Assembly: GCA_964416175.1 (NCBI GenBank)
Contig: CAYQDF010000001.1
Coordinates: 29,799 to 93,798 of the forward strand
DNA: 64,000 nucleotides
Source: CAYQDF01 sp964416175
GTDB taxonomy: Bacteria > Chloroflexota > Anaerolineae > Anaerolineales > UBA4823
Direction of reading: 5' to 3'
Part shown: positions 8,055 to 16,846 of the stretch, in pieces
Position numbering within the stretch: position 1 is the stretch's first letter
Layout of the letters: every line of letters begins with the position of its first letter
Notes under the pieces: model-generated
Database searches by the model: none
What the model saw: only the letters and a program-made list of their open reading frames with translations
Told to the model about the DNA's origin: nothing
Translations under genes and position numbers: made by a program

Positions 8055-9017
8055 ATGCGTATCGGAGTATTCCTCGTCCTCTTTCAAAACCTCCCCTTCG
8101 AAGCCGCTCTCGACAAGGCGGCCGCCGCCGGTGTGACCGCAGTAGAGATCGGATCCGGCGGCTACCCGGGCAGCCATCACTGCCCGGTAGACGAGCTGCT
8201 GGAAAGCGCTGAGAAGCGTAAAGCGTACCTCAAGGCAATCCACGACCGCGGCCTGATCCTGAGCGCGCTCAGCTGCCACTATGAACCCCTGCATCCTGAC
8301 AGGTCTCTCGCCCGAGAATCAGACGAAATTTTCCGCCAGTCTGTCCGCCTGGCAGAGATGTTGGAAGTCCCTGCAGTGAACGTGCTCTCAGGGCTGCCCG
8401 CCGGTTCACCCGGCGATGCCATGCCCAACTGGGTGACCTGCCCCTGGCCTAACCACTTCACCGAGATCCTGGACTACCAGTGGAACCAGGTCGGCATCCC
8501 CTACTGGCGAGAAGCCGCGAAATTCGCCGAAAACCACAAGGTGAAGATCGCCGTGGAGATGCACCCGGGCATGCTGGTCTATAACGTGGAGACCCTGCTG
8601 CGGCTCCGGGAAGCCTGCGGGCCAGCCCTCGGCTGCAACTTCGATCCTAGCCACCTGTGGTGGAACGGCGTCGATCCGGTCGCAGCCATCCGCAAGCTCG
8701 GAGATGCCATCGCCCACGTTCACGGGAAGGACGTGTACCTCGACCCCTACAACATCTCCGTCAACGGCTGCAACGATGGCAAGCCCTACGGTCGAATCCC
8801 AGATCGCGCCTGGACTTTCCGCAGCATCGGCTACGGGCACGACGCCAAGACCTGGAAGGACATCATCAGCGCCTTGCGCCTGGTTGGCTATGACCACGTG
8901 ATCTCTATCGAGCACGAAGACGCCATGATGTCCACCGACGAAGGCCTGGCGAAGGGCATCGCCCTGCTCAAGGAAGCCGGCATCTTCGAAAAAGCCGGCG
9001 AGATGTTCTGGGCGTAA
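8055..9017 (+). CDS. Sugar phosphate isomerase/epimerase (third TIM barrel of the cluster)
   Basis: 320 residues, xylose-isomerase-like TIM barrel. Candidate metal ligands are Glu in IAVEMHPGM, Asp/His in CNFDPSHLWW, His in IAHVHGKDVYL and Glu in VISIEHEDAMM. The conserved FDPSHLWW and HGKD motifs place it with the IolE/IolH-like sugar isomerases. AAGGAG precedes ATG by a normal distance. It is clearly different in sequence from the two upstream barrels, so the cluster encodes at least two successive isomerisations or epimerisations, or handles several sugars. Confidence 0.87.
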   Translation: MRIGVFLVLFQNLPFEAALDKAAAAGVTAVEIGSGGYPGSHHCPVDELLESAEKRKAYLKAIHDRGLILSALSCHYEPLHPDRSLARESDEIFRQSVRLAEMLEVPAVNVLSGLPAGSPGDAMPNWVTCPWPNHFTEILDYQWNQVGIPYWREAAKFAENHKVKIAVEMHPGMLVYNVETLLRLREACGPALGCNFDPSHLWWNGVDPVAAIRKLGDAIAHVHGKDVYLDPYNISVNGCNDGKPYGRIPDRAWTFRSIGYGHDAKTWKDIISALRLVGYDHVISIEHEDAMMSTDEGLAKGIALLKEAGIFEKAGEMFWA

Positions 9018-9100
9018 AACGTGCAAACCCCCCTCCGATGAGGTTGCCGCCGCGCTGCGGGTATTCTGATCGGAATGGGAAAGCATCAACAGGCTCCGGA

Positions 9101-9298
9101 TCACTGAGAACACCTGGTTCCGGGGGGATTTTCTGGTTGGCGAACACGATCTAAGGGCATACAATACGCGTTAGAATAGAGAGCATAAAAAGTTGCACCT
9201 CCGCTGGTCCGGGCGTCCAGCGAGAAGGTGGAGATGAGCGGCACAGCCAGCAGGATGGCGATGAATGGGATCCCCAAAATTTTGGTAAGATTTATCAT
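9101..9298 (-). CDS. Possible small secreted protein, back-to-back with DinB gene
   Basis: A 65-residue minus-strand reading frame whose ATG abuts the ATG of the plus-strand DinB gene. The N-terminus looks like a signal peptide or membrane anchor (MINLTK, then ILGIPFIAILLAVPLISTF). No family recognised, and the rest is not distinctive. It may be a gene remnant or chance. The 281-base spacer otherwise shows nothing I can name. Confidence 0.2.
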   Translation of the reverse strand: MINLTKILGIPFIAILLAVPLISTFSLDARTSGGATFYALYSNAYCMPLDRVRQPENPPGTRCSQ

Positions 9299-9883
9299 AT
9301 GGACATTACACAGTTGTTCCTGCAGCGTTACGATGTGCTGTACGATTTCTGGATCGCTGAGGTCTGGAATACGGTCCCGGTCAAGCTGATGCGCCAGCGC
9401 CCGCACTCCAGGGTCAACTCGATCGCCTGGAACCTGTGGCACCTGACACGGGTCGAGGATGCCGGATTAAACTGTTTCGTCGTCGACCGCCCCCAGGTCC
9501 TGGATGAAGGCAAGTGGATGCAGCGCTTGAACCTGCCCTGGCGGCATCACGGCAGCGGCATGTCATTCACCGAGGTGGACGAATTGAACCAACGCATCGA
9601 CCTGAATGCCCTGCGCGATTATTCCGCAGCCGTTCAGATCCGCACGCGCGAGATCATCGAACGGATCGCCACGGTGGATCTACACGAAGTCATGACCCAC
9701 GAACGCGTTCGGGCGATTGTGATCGACGAGGGGCTGGGGCATCCACGAGCCGAAGGATTGATCGAGAACTACACCGGCTGGTCGAAGGGCAGGTGCCTGA
9801 TGAACTTCGGCCTGACGCACCCCTACCAGCACGTCGGCGAGATCGGCGTCATCGCCAGCCTGCTCGGTGTGGAGTTCGATTGA
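9299..9883 (+). CDS. DinB-superfamily protein
   Basis: 194 residues. A four-helix-bundle DinB-like pattern is suggested by WHLTRVEDAG near residue 50 and THPYQHVGEIGVI near residue 180, which supply the histidines that bind a metal in this superfamily. Members include bacillithiol- and mycothiol-dependent transferases and many uncharacterised proteins. There is no clear Shine-Dalgarno sequence; TAAGAT ends eight bases before ATG, so a leaderless transcript is possible. It is followed four bases later by the MttB-family gene, suggesting joint expression. Confidence 0.72.
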   Translation: MDITQLFLQRYDVLYDFWIAEVWNTVPVKLMRQRPHSRVNSIAWNLWHLTRVEDAGLNCFVVDRPQVLDEGKWMQRLNLPWRHHGSGMSFTEVDELNQRIDLNALRDYSAAVQIRTREIIERIATVDLHEVMTHERVRAIVIDEGLGHPRAEGLIENYTGWSKGRCLMNFGLTHPYQHVGEIGVIASLLGVEFD

Positions 9884-9887
9884 GCTG

Positions 9888-11321
9888 ATGAAACCAGGGG
9901 CGCGCGTCTACCCTCGCCTCACTATCCTGACCCCTGACCAGGTCCAGGCAGTGCACGGTTTCGCTCTGCAGATCCTGGCGGAAACAGGCGTTCGCGTAGA
10001 CTCTCCCAAAGCCCGGGAGGTCTACTCGTCCGGGGAGGGCGTCTCCATCGATGGCGACCGGGTGCGGATTCCCCCCGGTCTGGCCGAGTGGGCCATCGCA
10101 TCCGCTCCCCGCCAGGTGGAAGTTTACGACCGATCCGGAAACCTGCGCTTCTGCCTGGGAGGCGACCGGACACGCTTTGGGATCGGCGTGACCAACCTGT
10201 ACTACCAGGACCCGGTCACAGACGATGTGGTCCCTTTTACACGCGAGCACATGGCTCTGTCCGTCCGCCTGGGTGATGCGCTGCCCCAGTTCGACGTGGT
10301 CTCGACCATCGGCATTCTTCACGACCTCCCTCCGGCCGTCGCCGATCTTTACGCCACTCTCGAAATGATCGCCAACACGGCCAAACCGCTGGTCCTGCTG
10401 ATCTCCGACGAAAGCCTGTTCGTCCCCGCGCTGGATCTTCTCGAAGTCCTGCATGGAGACCTGACCGAAAAGCCATTTATTCTCCCCTACTTTAATCCGG
10501 TAACCCCGCTTGTGATGAATGTCGGCACAACGGACAAGATGCTCGACGCCATCGAGCGTGGCCTGCCGTTCATTTTCTCCAACTACGGCATGGTCGGCAT
10601 GTCCACCCCTATCACGCCTGCCGGGAGCCTGGCCCTGCTGCTCGCCGAACTGCTCGCCGGGCTGGTTTTCAGCCAGCTCGCCCGGGAGGGGACCCCGGTC
10701 ATCCTGGGCAGCCTGCCGGCCTTCTTCGACATGAAGTCGATGATAGACTACTACGATCCGTTGACGCTGCTCCTCAACCTGGCCTGCGCGGAGGTGATGG
10801 CCCATTATCACATCCCCCACGCCGGGACCTCCGGCAGCGGCCTCGGCTGGGGGTCTGACCTGCTGGCTGCCGGCCTGCTCTGGCACGATCACCTGACGGC
10901 CTGCCTGGGGGTGGTCGGTCTCTCGCCCTTCGTGGGCGGCAACCTGGGCTCGAAGGCCTTTTCCCCGGCGCTCGTCGTCTACGCCAACGATGTGATCGAA
11001 GCGGCGCGCCGCTTCACCGCCGGGTTCCAGCTCGACGCCGAGAATATCCGCCCGGATGAGATCGCCCACGCCGGTCCGGGAGGCCATTTCCTGACCTCTG
11101 AGTTAACCCTGTTGCACTACAGGGAGGACTATTACGCCAGCCAGGTGTTCCCCCGCCTCAGCCTGGAGGCCTGGCTACAAAAGGGTCAGCCCAAAGCGCT
11201 GGATCTTCTGAGAACCAGGACCAGACAGCTGTTGGAGGATTCCCCCCCGCCGGAAGACCACGATGACCTGATCGGCAGGGGTGAAGCATTTATCCAAGAA
11301 TCCATCGCCAGGAGTCTGTGA
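9888..11321 (+). CDS. Trimethylamine methyltransferase (MttB) family protein, pyrrolysine-free
   Basis: About 477 residues, standard MttB length. The motifs FSNYGMVGMSTPITPAGS and HAGTSGSGLGWGSDLLAAG are typical of the superfamily. There is no in-frame amber codon, so it belongs with the non-pyrrolysine members, which demethylate quaternary amines such as glycine betaine, proline betaine or carnitine onto a corrinoid protein. No corrinoid partner, activase or methyltransferase-A gene is in this window. I use ATG 9888, just after the DinB stop; an overlapping in-frame GTG at 9867 also exists. Substrate unknown. Confidence 0.85.
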   Translation: MKPGARVYPRLTILTPDQVQAVHGFALQILAETGVRVDSPKAREVYSSGEGVSIDGDRVRIPPGLAEWAIASAPRQVEVYDRSGNLRFCLGGDRTRFGIGVTNLYYQDPVTDDVVPFTREHMALSVRLGDALPQFDVVSTIGILHDLPPAVADLYATLEMIANTAKPLVLLISDESLFVPALDLLEVLHGDLTEKPFILPYFNPVTPLVMNVGTTDKMLDAIERGLPFIFSNYGMVGMSTPITPAGSLALLLAELLAGLVFSQLAREGTPVILGSLPAFFDMKSMIDYYDPLTLLLNLACAEVMAHYHIPHAGTSGSGLGWGSDLLAAGLLWHDHLTACLGVVGLSPFVGGNLGSKAFSPALVVYANDVIEAARRFTAGFQLDAENIRPDEIAHAGPGGHFLTSELTLLHYREDYYASQVFPRLSLEAWLQKGQPKALDLLRTRTRQLLEDSPPPEDHDDLIGRGEAFIQESIARSL

Positions 11322-11383
11322 AAGGTCTGACCGATCGAGAAGTGAGGCAGGCAGGTCAGGCGTAGCGAGGCAAGGCTGAGACC

Positions 11384-12283
11384 ATGGCGGATCTTTACGC
11401 CGGCATTGAAATCGGCGGGACCAAGTGGGTGTGCGCGGTTGGGACGGGGCCTGAGGACCTGCGCGCGGTGACCCGCTTTCCGACAGGGGAACCAGCCGCG
11501 ACGATCGCCAAAGCGATAGGCTTCCTCCAGGAGGCATCTGCCCGGCAGGGACGCCTCCGGGCGATCGGCATCGGTTCTTTCGGACCGCTTGACCTCGACC
11601 CCCGCTCGCCTTCCTTCGGCTTCATCACCACGACGCCGAAGCTGGGCTGGGCGAATACCGACCTGGTCGGAGCATTCGAGGCGGCTTTTAGCCTCCCGGT
11701 TGGCTTTGACACGGACGTCAACGCTGCCGCTTTGGGAGAAGGGCGTTGGGGAGCCGCCCAGGGACTGACAGATTTTATTTACCTGACGATCGGCACGGGC
11801 ATCGGGGGCGGAGGGATGAGCGGCGGGCAGCTGATCCACGGCCTTGCGCACCCAGAGATGGGGCACATCCGCATCCCGCACGACCCGGCACGCGACCCCT
11901 TCCTGGGCGCCTGCCCTTTCCATGGGGACTGCTTCGAAGGGCTGGCATCCGGCCCGGCGATCGAAGCACGCTGGGGGCAGCGCGGTGAAACCCTCCCCCT
12001 GGACCACCCGGCCTGGGAGCTTGAAGCCCGCTACCTGGCGTTGGGACTGGTGAATTTCATCTGCACGCTCTCCCCGCGCCGGATCATCCTCGGCGGCGGG
12101 GTGATGGCCCAGAGCCACCTCTTCTCCATGGTCCGCAGGCAGGTGCAGGTCTTGTTGAACGGGTACATCGCCGCGCCGGAGGTCCTGGACCGCATCCAGG
12201 ACTATATCGTCCCCCCCGCTTTAGGTCCCCAGACAGGCGTCCTGGGCGCCATCGCTCTGGCAGAGAAAGCTGCCCATGGATAA
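11384..12283 (+). CDS. ROK-family sugar kinase, probable fructokinase
   Basis: 299 residues. The N-terminal phosphate loop is GIEIGGTKWVCAVG. The ATPase core has GTGIGGGGMSGGQLIHG, and HPEMGHIRIPHD...CPFHGDCFEGLASGPA is the zinc-binding ROK signature seen in bacterial fructokinases. It phosphorylates a hexose, most likely fructose or a related ketose, at O-6 with ATP. It follows the MttB-like gene at 62 bases and is the second kinase of the cluster, different in fold from the PfkB enzyme. A glucokinase or mannokinase role is possible; the CPFHGDCFEG context favours fructokinase. Confidence 0.9.
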   Translation: MADLYAGIEIGGTKWVCAVGTGPEDLRAVTRFPTGEPAATIAKAIGFLQEASARQGRLRAIGIGSFGPLDLDPRSPSFGFITTTPKLGWANTDLVGAFEAAFSLPVGFDTDVNAAALGEGRWGAAQGLTDFIYLTIGTGIGGGGMSGGQLIHGLAHPEMGHIRIPHDPARDPFLGACPFHGDCFEGLASGPAIEARWGQRGETLPLDHPAWELEARYLALGLVNFICTLSPRRIILGGGVMAQSHLFSMVRRQVQVLLNGYIAAPEVLDRIQDYIVPPALGPQTGVLGAIALAEKAAHG

Positions 12284-12319
12284 TCGGTTAAATCCGTAGA
12301 ATCCGTGTACAATTTCACT

Positions 12320-14176
12320 ATGGCACGCGCAGCTGATCCAACCTACGATTTCGTCGTCGTCGGCTCGGGATTTGGCGGGAGCGTATCTGCCATGCGCCTG
12401 GTCGAGAAGGGGTACAGCGTCCTTGTGCTCGAGCGGGGGAAGCGCTTCCGGGATCAGGACTTCCCCAGGACCAACTGGAACATCTGGAGATTCTTGTGGC
12501 TCCCTGCACTGCGCTGTTTCGGGATCATGCAGTTTTCGCCTTTAAAGGATGTGCTGGTGCTGCATGGCAGCGGCGTGGGCGGAGGCAGCCTCGTCTATGC
12601 GAACGTCTTGATGAAGCCGGAAGATAAATACTTCCTGACGCCCGCCTGGAGCCACCTGGCGGACTGGAAATCGATCCTCGAACCGCATTACGCCACGGCG
12701 CGCGCCATGCTCGGCGCGACCCGCAACCCGAAACTGTTCATCGCCGACGAAGTGCTCAAGGAAATCGCCGGCGAGCTGGGCTGCGCGGACACCTTCGCTC
12801 CGACCGAAGTCGGCGTCTTCTTCGGAGACGCAAAAGCAGACCTGGCCGACAGGAAAGGCAGCATTCCACGCGGTGCGGAAGGGGACGAGTACCCCGATCC
12901 ATATTTTGGCGGCAAGGGGCCGCCGCGTTCTGCCTGCATTTTCTGCGGCGGGTGCATGGTAGGCTGCCGTTACAACGCAAAGAACAGCCTGGTGAAAAAC
13001 TACCTGTATTTTGCAGAGAAGTGGGGTGCCCGGATCCAGCCAGAAAGCGAGGTGTTTGACCTGCGCCAGCTTCCGGAAGGACAGTTGGATGGGGCGCGGT
13101 ATGAAGTGGTCTACCGCCGGACGACAGGCTGGATCTTCAGACCCTTACTGACAGTCCGCGCGCGCAACGTCGTCCTTTCCGCCGGCGCGCTGGGGACGAA
13201 CCGGCTGCTCTTGCGGTGCCGGGATGTGACCCGCTCCCTCCCGAGGATTTCCCCCTGCGTGGGCAATCTGGTGCGGACCAACAGCGAGACCTTGCTCGGG
13301 GTCACCAACCGCAGTCTGGAGACGGACTTCTCCAAAGGATTGGCGATCACATCTGTAATCCACGCCGACGAGGTCACCGCCATCGAACCGGTGCGCTACC
13401 CGGACGGCTCGTCACTGATCCGCCTATTGGCCGGCCCTTTGATCCGGTCAGGAGGGACGATCAGTAGGCGCATCCTGCGTTCTATCGCTGAGATCGCGCG
13501 GCATCCTGTCGACTTCCTGAAGACCTACATCCTGCCAGGCTGGGCGCACCGCACGACCATCCTGCTGGTCATGCAGACGAAGGACAACCGCATCCGCCTT
13601 CGCCTGGGGCGCAGCCTCTTCACGCTCTTCCGCCTCAACCTGGTCTCTGCTCCCGATGAAGAACACCCCATCCCCAGGACCATCGAGACCGGGCACCGGG
13701 TGGCGCGCAGCTTCGCCCGCCGCACCAACGGCATTCCCCTCAGTTCGATCAACGAATCGCTGTTCAACATCCCTACCACGGCGCACATCCTGGGGGGCTG
13801 TCCGTTCGGACGGGACGACCAGGAAGGAGTGATCGGCCTGGACTGCCAGGTCCACAACTACCCCGGACTGTATGTGGTCGACGGCTCGATCGTCCCGGAC
13901 AACCCGGGCATCAACCCCAGCCTCACCATCACCGCCCTGGCGGAGTACGCCATAAGTTGTATCCCAGCCAGGCCCGGTCATCCGGAGAACCAGCCGTCAG
14001 CTGCTTCCGTCGCGCTTCATGACCAGCAGGCTGGTTCCCGCGCGCGCCAATCCTTCAAACAACCCGGCCAGCCGGCTGATGCGGCGGAAATAGCGCGGCA
14101 TTTCATCCTGCCGGATGGTGTAAAACCCGAACTTCTCATAAAGAGATCCCAGCTCGGACCGGCACATCAGATATAG
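12320..14176 (+). CDS. GMC-type FAD oxidoreductase (cholesterol-oxidase-like)
   Basis: 618 residues. The FAD-binding VVVGSGFGGSVSAMRL, the GVGGGSLVYANV segment, a CIFCGGCMVGCRYNAKNS cysteine segment and the C-terminal GLYVVDGSIVPDNPGINPSLTI place it with GMC oxidoreductases related to cholesterol oxidases and alcohol oxidases. Natural substrate unclear. A TACAAT box ends seven bases before ATG 12320 with no ribosome site, so the message may be leaderless; an in-frame GTG lies at 12305. The family core ends near residue 550; the last 60 residues run antisense through the convergent GNAT gene and look non-native. Confidence 0.85.
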   Translation: MARAADPTYDFVVVGSGFGGSVSAMRLVEKGYSVLVLERGKRFRDQDFPRTNWNIWRFLWLPALRCFGIMQFSPLKDVLVLHGSGVGGGSLVYANVLMKPEDKYFLTPAWSHLADWKSILEPHYATARAMLGATRNPKLFIADEVLKEIAGELGCADTFAPTEVGVFFGDAKADLADRKGSIPRGAEGDEYPDPYFGGKGPPRSACIFCGGCMVGCRYNAKNSLVKNYLYFAEKWGARIQPESEVFDLRQLPEGQLDGARYEVVYRRTTGWIFRPLLTVRARNVVLSAGALGTNRLLLRCRDVTRSLPRISPCVGNLVRTNSETLLGVTNRSLETDFSKGLAITSVIHADEVTAIEPVRYPDGSSLIRLLAGPLIRSGGTISRRILRSIAEIARHPVDFLKTYILPGWAHRTTILLVMQTKDNRIRLRLGRSLFTLFRLNLVSAPDEEHPIPRTIETGHRVARSFARRTNGIPLSSINESLFNIPTTAHILGGCPFGRDDQEGVIGLDCQVHNYPGLYVVDGSIVPDNPGINPSLTITALAEYAISCIPARPGHPENQPSAASVALHDQQAGSRARQSFKQPGQPADAAEIARHFILPDGVKPELLIKRSQLGPAHQI

Positions 14177-14488
14177 ATCATCCGAGTGGCCGGCGAGCAG
14201 TTCCTCGATGATCTTGCGCGCCACCCCACGCCCTCTCCAGTCCGGGTGGACGACTATCGAAGCCAGCTCGTACGACCCATCCCGGTGCGGTTTGATCTGA
14301 CCACATCCCACCACCACCCCCTGGGGGGATTCCGCCAGGAGAAAACGCTCCCAGTCCAGACCGGTCGGGTTGATCCGGCCGAGGTGGACCAGATCGCGGA
14401 TGATCGGGCTGTCACTTTCAGTCGCCGGCCGCAGCTTGATCCGCATGTTTCTCCCGGATGCATCAGACAGGGTCGGATCAGAGATCAT
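13997..14488 (-). CDS. GNAT-family N-acetyltransferase
   Basis: 163 residues from ATG 14488, whose ATGA overlaps the stop of the upstream hydrolase, indicating coupling. The acetyl-CoA-binding motif A is VVHPDWRGRGVARKIIEELL, preceded by CGQIKPHRDGSYELASI and followed by YEKFGFYTIRQDEMP. The protein transfers an acetyl group to an amine, substrate unknown. The end of its gene overlaps the convergent GMC oxidoreductase by 180 bases. Confidence 0.88.
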   Translation of the reverse strand: MISDPTLSDASGRNMRIKLRPATESDSPIIRDLVHLGRINPTGLDWERFLLAESPQGVVVGCGQIKPHRDGSYELASIVVHPDWRGRGVARKIIEELLAGHSDDLYLMCRSELGSLYEKFGFYTIRQDEMPRYFRRISRLAGLFEGLARAGTSLLVMKRDGSS

Positions 14489-15366
14489 AAGATTCCCCGC
14501 GTGAATTCCAGGATGAGATTTGCCAGTTCTCCCGGCCTGTGAAGAGGGATATCGTGCAGGGTCTCCGCCAGCCAGTGGATGCTGAGGCGCGGCTGGACTC
14601 CCTGTGCTCGCGCCGCGCCTTCCCGTTTCCGGCTCAGGAATTCCTCGTCCGCTTGCGAGCGACCTGGCGGTGGTTCGGCCAGCACAGCTTCGACCGGGCA
14701 CCGCAAACGCTGGAGGCTCTCGAAGGTCTTGAACTCCCACATCGCCCGGACGATCTGCATATGGTGCTCAAAGGACAGGCGCGGTGCTATGGTCTCGTCT
14801 TCGTTGATCTCAAAATTCGACAGGATGATCTGAACAGCTTGCTTATCTGCGCCCAGCGGGCCTCCCCAGTCCGTAAGGCGGTCGAGGAAGTCATCCAGAG
14901 GCATGCCCGCCAGGCGAGGGGGAGTCAGCCGCCGTTGGACCAGCTCCCAGGAGGCGTCGGGGCCGTCGTCGAGCTGGATGACGCCACCGTCCACCAACAC
15001 GACCCCGGCAGGGGCGCGCGGGCCGACGGTGTAATGGGCCGCGAAGTCGAGAGCGACCAGCGCCCCCCAGGAATGCCCCAACAGGATCGGGCGCTCCAGC
15101 TGGCACGCGTCGAGGAAAGCCAGCAGGTCGCCCCGGAAAACGTCAAATCCGTAATCCCCCTCCGGTTTATCGGTCAAGCCGTGCCCGCGTTGATCGGGCG
15201 CGTAGAGCCGAAACCCATGTTCGGCGAGGAAGGGGGCTGCCAGTTCCCAGATGCGGGCGTTTGAAGCCAGCCCATGCAGCGCGACGATCGGCTGTTGCCC
15301 GGTTTCAACGTTCCATTGGAGGTAATGCAGACGCAGGCCGTTCAGGTACAGATAGGAGGAAGGCAT
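14485..15366 (-). CDS. Alpha/beta hydrolase
   Basis: About 293 residues. The oxyanion region is VALHGLASNARIWE, the nucleophile elbow is LLGHSWGALVALDF (Ser in GHSWG), and YAPDQRGHGLTDKPEGDY is the usual strand-4 region. It is a soluble serine hydrolase of unknown substrate (ester, lactone or thioester). I prefer ATG 15366; a TTG at 15420 overlapping the gatB stop would add 18 residues. It lies directly downstream of gatB and overlaps the GNAT gene by four bases. Confidence 0.88.
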   Translation of the reverse strand: MPSSYLYLNGLRLHYLQWNVETGQQPIVALHGLASNARIWELAAPFLAEHGFRLYAPDQRGHGLTDKPEGDYGFDVFRGDLLAFLDACQLERPILLGHSWGALVALDFAAHYTVGPRAPAGVVLVDGGVIQLDDGPDASWELVQRRLTPPRLAGMPLDDFLDRLTDWGGPLGADKQAVQIILSNFEINEDETIAPRLSFEHHMQIVRAMWEFKTFESLQRLRCPVEAVLAEPPPGRSQADEEFLSRKREGAARAQGVQPRLSIHWLAETLHDIPLHRPGELANLILEFTRGIL

Positions 15367-15409
15367 AGGCAGCTTGTGCTTGAATTGGATTTCGTATCCC
15401 GGTCCGGGC

Positions 15410-16846
15410 TTACTTCGCAAGCAGTTCTTCCAGGACTGTCCTCGCCAGCTGTGGGTCGGCTTTTCCCCCGGACTTCTTCATCACCTGACCAACGAACCAC
15501 CCGATCAGAGTGGCCTTCCCTGCCCGGTAGCTGGCGACCTGCTCTGGGTTCTCCGCCAGCACTTCAGTGGAGAGCTCGCGCACGGCCTCCGCGTCGCTCA
15601 CCTTCGCCAGGCCTTCGCTTTGGACGATCTCCGACGGGGGCCTGCCGGTGGCTTCCACCTTGTCGATCAGGGATTTACCGGTCGAAGTATTGATCGTGCC
15701 TGCATCCACGAGCCGGATGATCTCCGCCAGGTGCTGCGGCGAGAGCCGCAGTTTTCCAGCCAGAGTGCTGCGTTCATTGATCAGGCGCATCACGTCGTTC
15801 ATCAACCAGTTGGAGACGCGCTTTGGGTCACCGCCATAGGCGCGGACGGCGTCCTCATAATAATCCGACAGGCTTCTTTCGCTGGTCAGGATATCTGCGT
15901 CGTATTCCGGCAGTCCATACTGTGAGACAAAGCGCGCCCGGCGATCAAGGGGCAGCTCGGGGAGATCCGCGAGGAGCGTGCGCTTCCAGCCCTCGTCGAT
16001 CCGGATCGGCAGCAGATCAGGCTCGCGGAAGTAGCGGTAGTCCGCTTCGGTCTCCTTGGAGCGCATTTTGCGCAGCACGCCAGCGTCCTCGTCCCACTCC
16101 AGCGTCCAGGCCTCGACCGTCTTCCCGGCTAAGACTTGCCGGGTCTGGCGGTCGATCTCCGCCTGGACAGCGTCGCGCAGGGCAACGATGGAGTTGACGT
16201 TCTTGATCTCCGTCTTCGGGTTGAAATAATCGGCGCCCAGCGGTCGGATGGAAACGTTCGCGTCGCAGCGCAGGTGCCCTTTCTCCATGTCTCCTTCAGA
16301 GACATCCAGCCACCGGAGGAGCTGCCGCAGGCGGATCAGGTATTGGGCAGCCTCGTCCGCAGACCGCAGGTCTGGCCCGGTGACCATCTCCACCAGCGGC
16401 ACGCCGCACCGGTTGAAATCGATCAGGCGGCGTCCATCCTGGTTTTTCGTCTTCCCCGCGTCCTCTTCGATGTGCAGTTTGGAGATGCTCACGCGGCGGA
16501 CGTAGCCGCCGGGCATGGGCAGGTCCAGGTAGCCGCCGCGGGCAAGCGGCATATCGTACTGAGAGATCTGATAGCCCTTTGGCAGGTCGGGGTAGAAATA
16601 ATTCTTGCGGTCGAAATACGAGACCGGCTGGATCTCGGCGTGCATGGCAGCCGCCAGCAGCACCGCCTTCTCGACGACGACCTGGTTCAGCACCGGCAGG
16701 ACGCCGGGCAACCCGGTGCACACCGGGCAGATGTTGCTGTTGGGCGGGTCATCCCAGGAATCCGCCTTGCAGGCGCAGAAGATCTTAGTTGTGGTGTTGA
16801 GCTGGATGTGGGTCTCGAGACCGATGATGGCTTCGTAATCAGACAT
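15410..16846 (-). CDS. gatB: Aspartyl/glutamyl-tRNA amidotransferase subunit B
   Basis: 478 residues, full length. IGLETHIQLNTTTKIFC, ICPVCTGLPGVLPVLN, FDRKNYFYPDLPKGYQISQ and GHLRCDANVSIR are GatB signatures; the C-terminal YqeY-like helical domain (SLIDKVEATGRPPSEIVQ) is complete. GatCAB amidates Glu-tRNA(Gln) or Asp-tRNA(Asn). ATG 16846 is preceded by AAAGG and overlaps the end of the AlkD-like gene by eight bases. The gatA and gatC genes are upstream on the same strand, interrupted by that AlkD-like gene. Confidence 0.97.
   Translation of the reverse strand: MSDYEAIIGLETHIQLNTTTKIFCACKADSWDDPPNSNICPVCTGLPGVLPVLNQVVVEKAVLLAAAMHAEIQPVSYFDRKNYFYPDLPKGYQISQYDMPLARGGYLDLPMPGGYVRRVSISKLHIEEDAGKTKNQDGRRLIDFNRCGVPLVEMVTGPDLRSADEAAQYLIRLRQLLRWLDVSEGDMEKGHLRCDANVSIRPLGADYFNPKTEIKNVNSIVALRDAVQAEIDRQTRQVLAGKTVEAWTLEWDEDAGVLRKMRSKETEADYRYFREPDLLPIRIDEGWKRTLLADLPELPLDRRARFVSQYGLPEYDADILTSERSLSDYYEDAVRAYGGDPKRVSNWLMNDVMRLINERSTLAGKLRLSPQHLAEIIRLVDAGTINTSTGKSLIDKVEATGRPPSEIVQSEGLAKVSDAEAVRELSTEVLAENPEQVASYRAGKATLIGWFVGQVMKKSGGKADPQLARTVLEELLAK

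Noticed and set aside
9849..11087. Long open frame on the minus strand opposite the MttB-family gene
   Set aside because: It is the antisense of a well-supported coding region; its composition is repetitive in His, Gly and Gln and shows no domain. High-GC genes commonly give such shadows.
9888..11321. Pyrrolysine use in the MttB homologue
   Set aside because: No in-frame TAG occurs within the family-conserved region, and no pyl genes are present.
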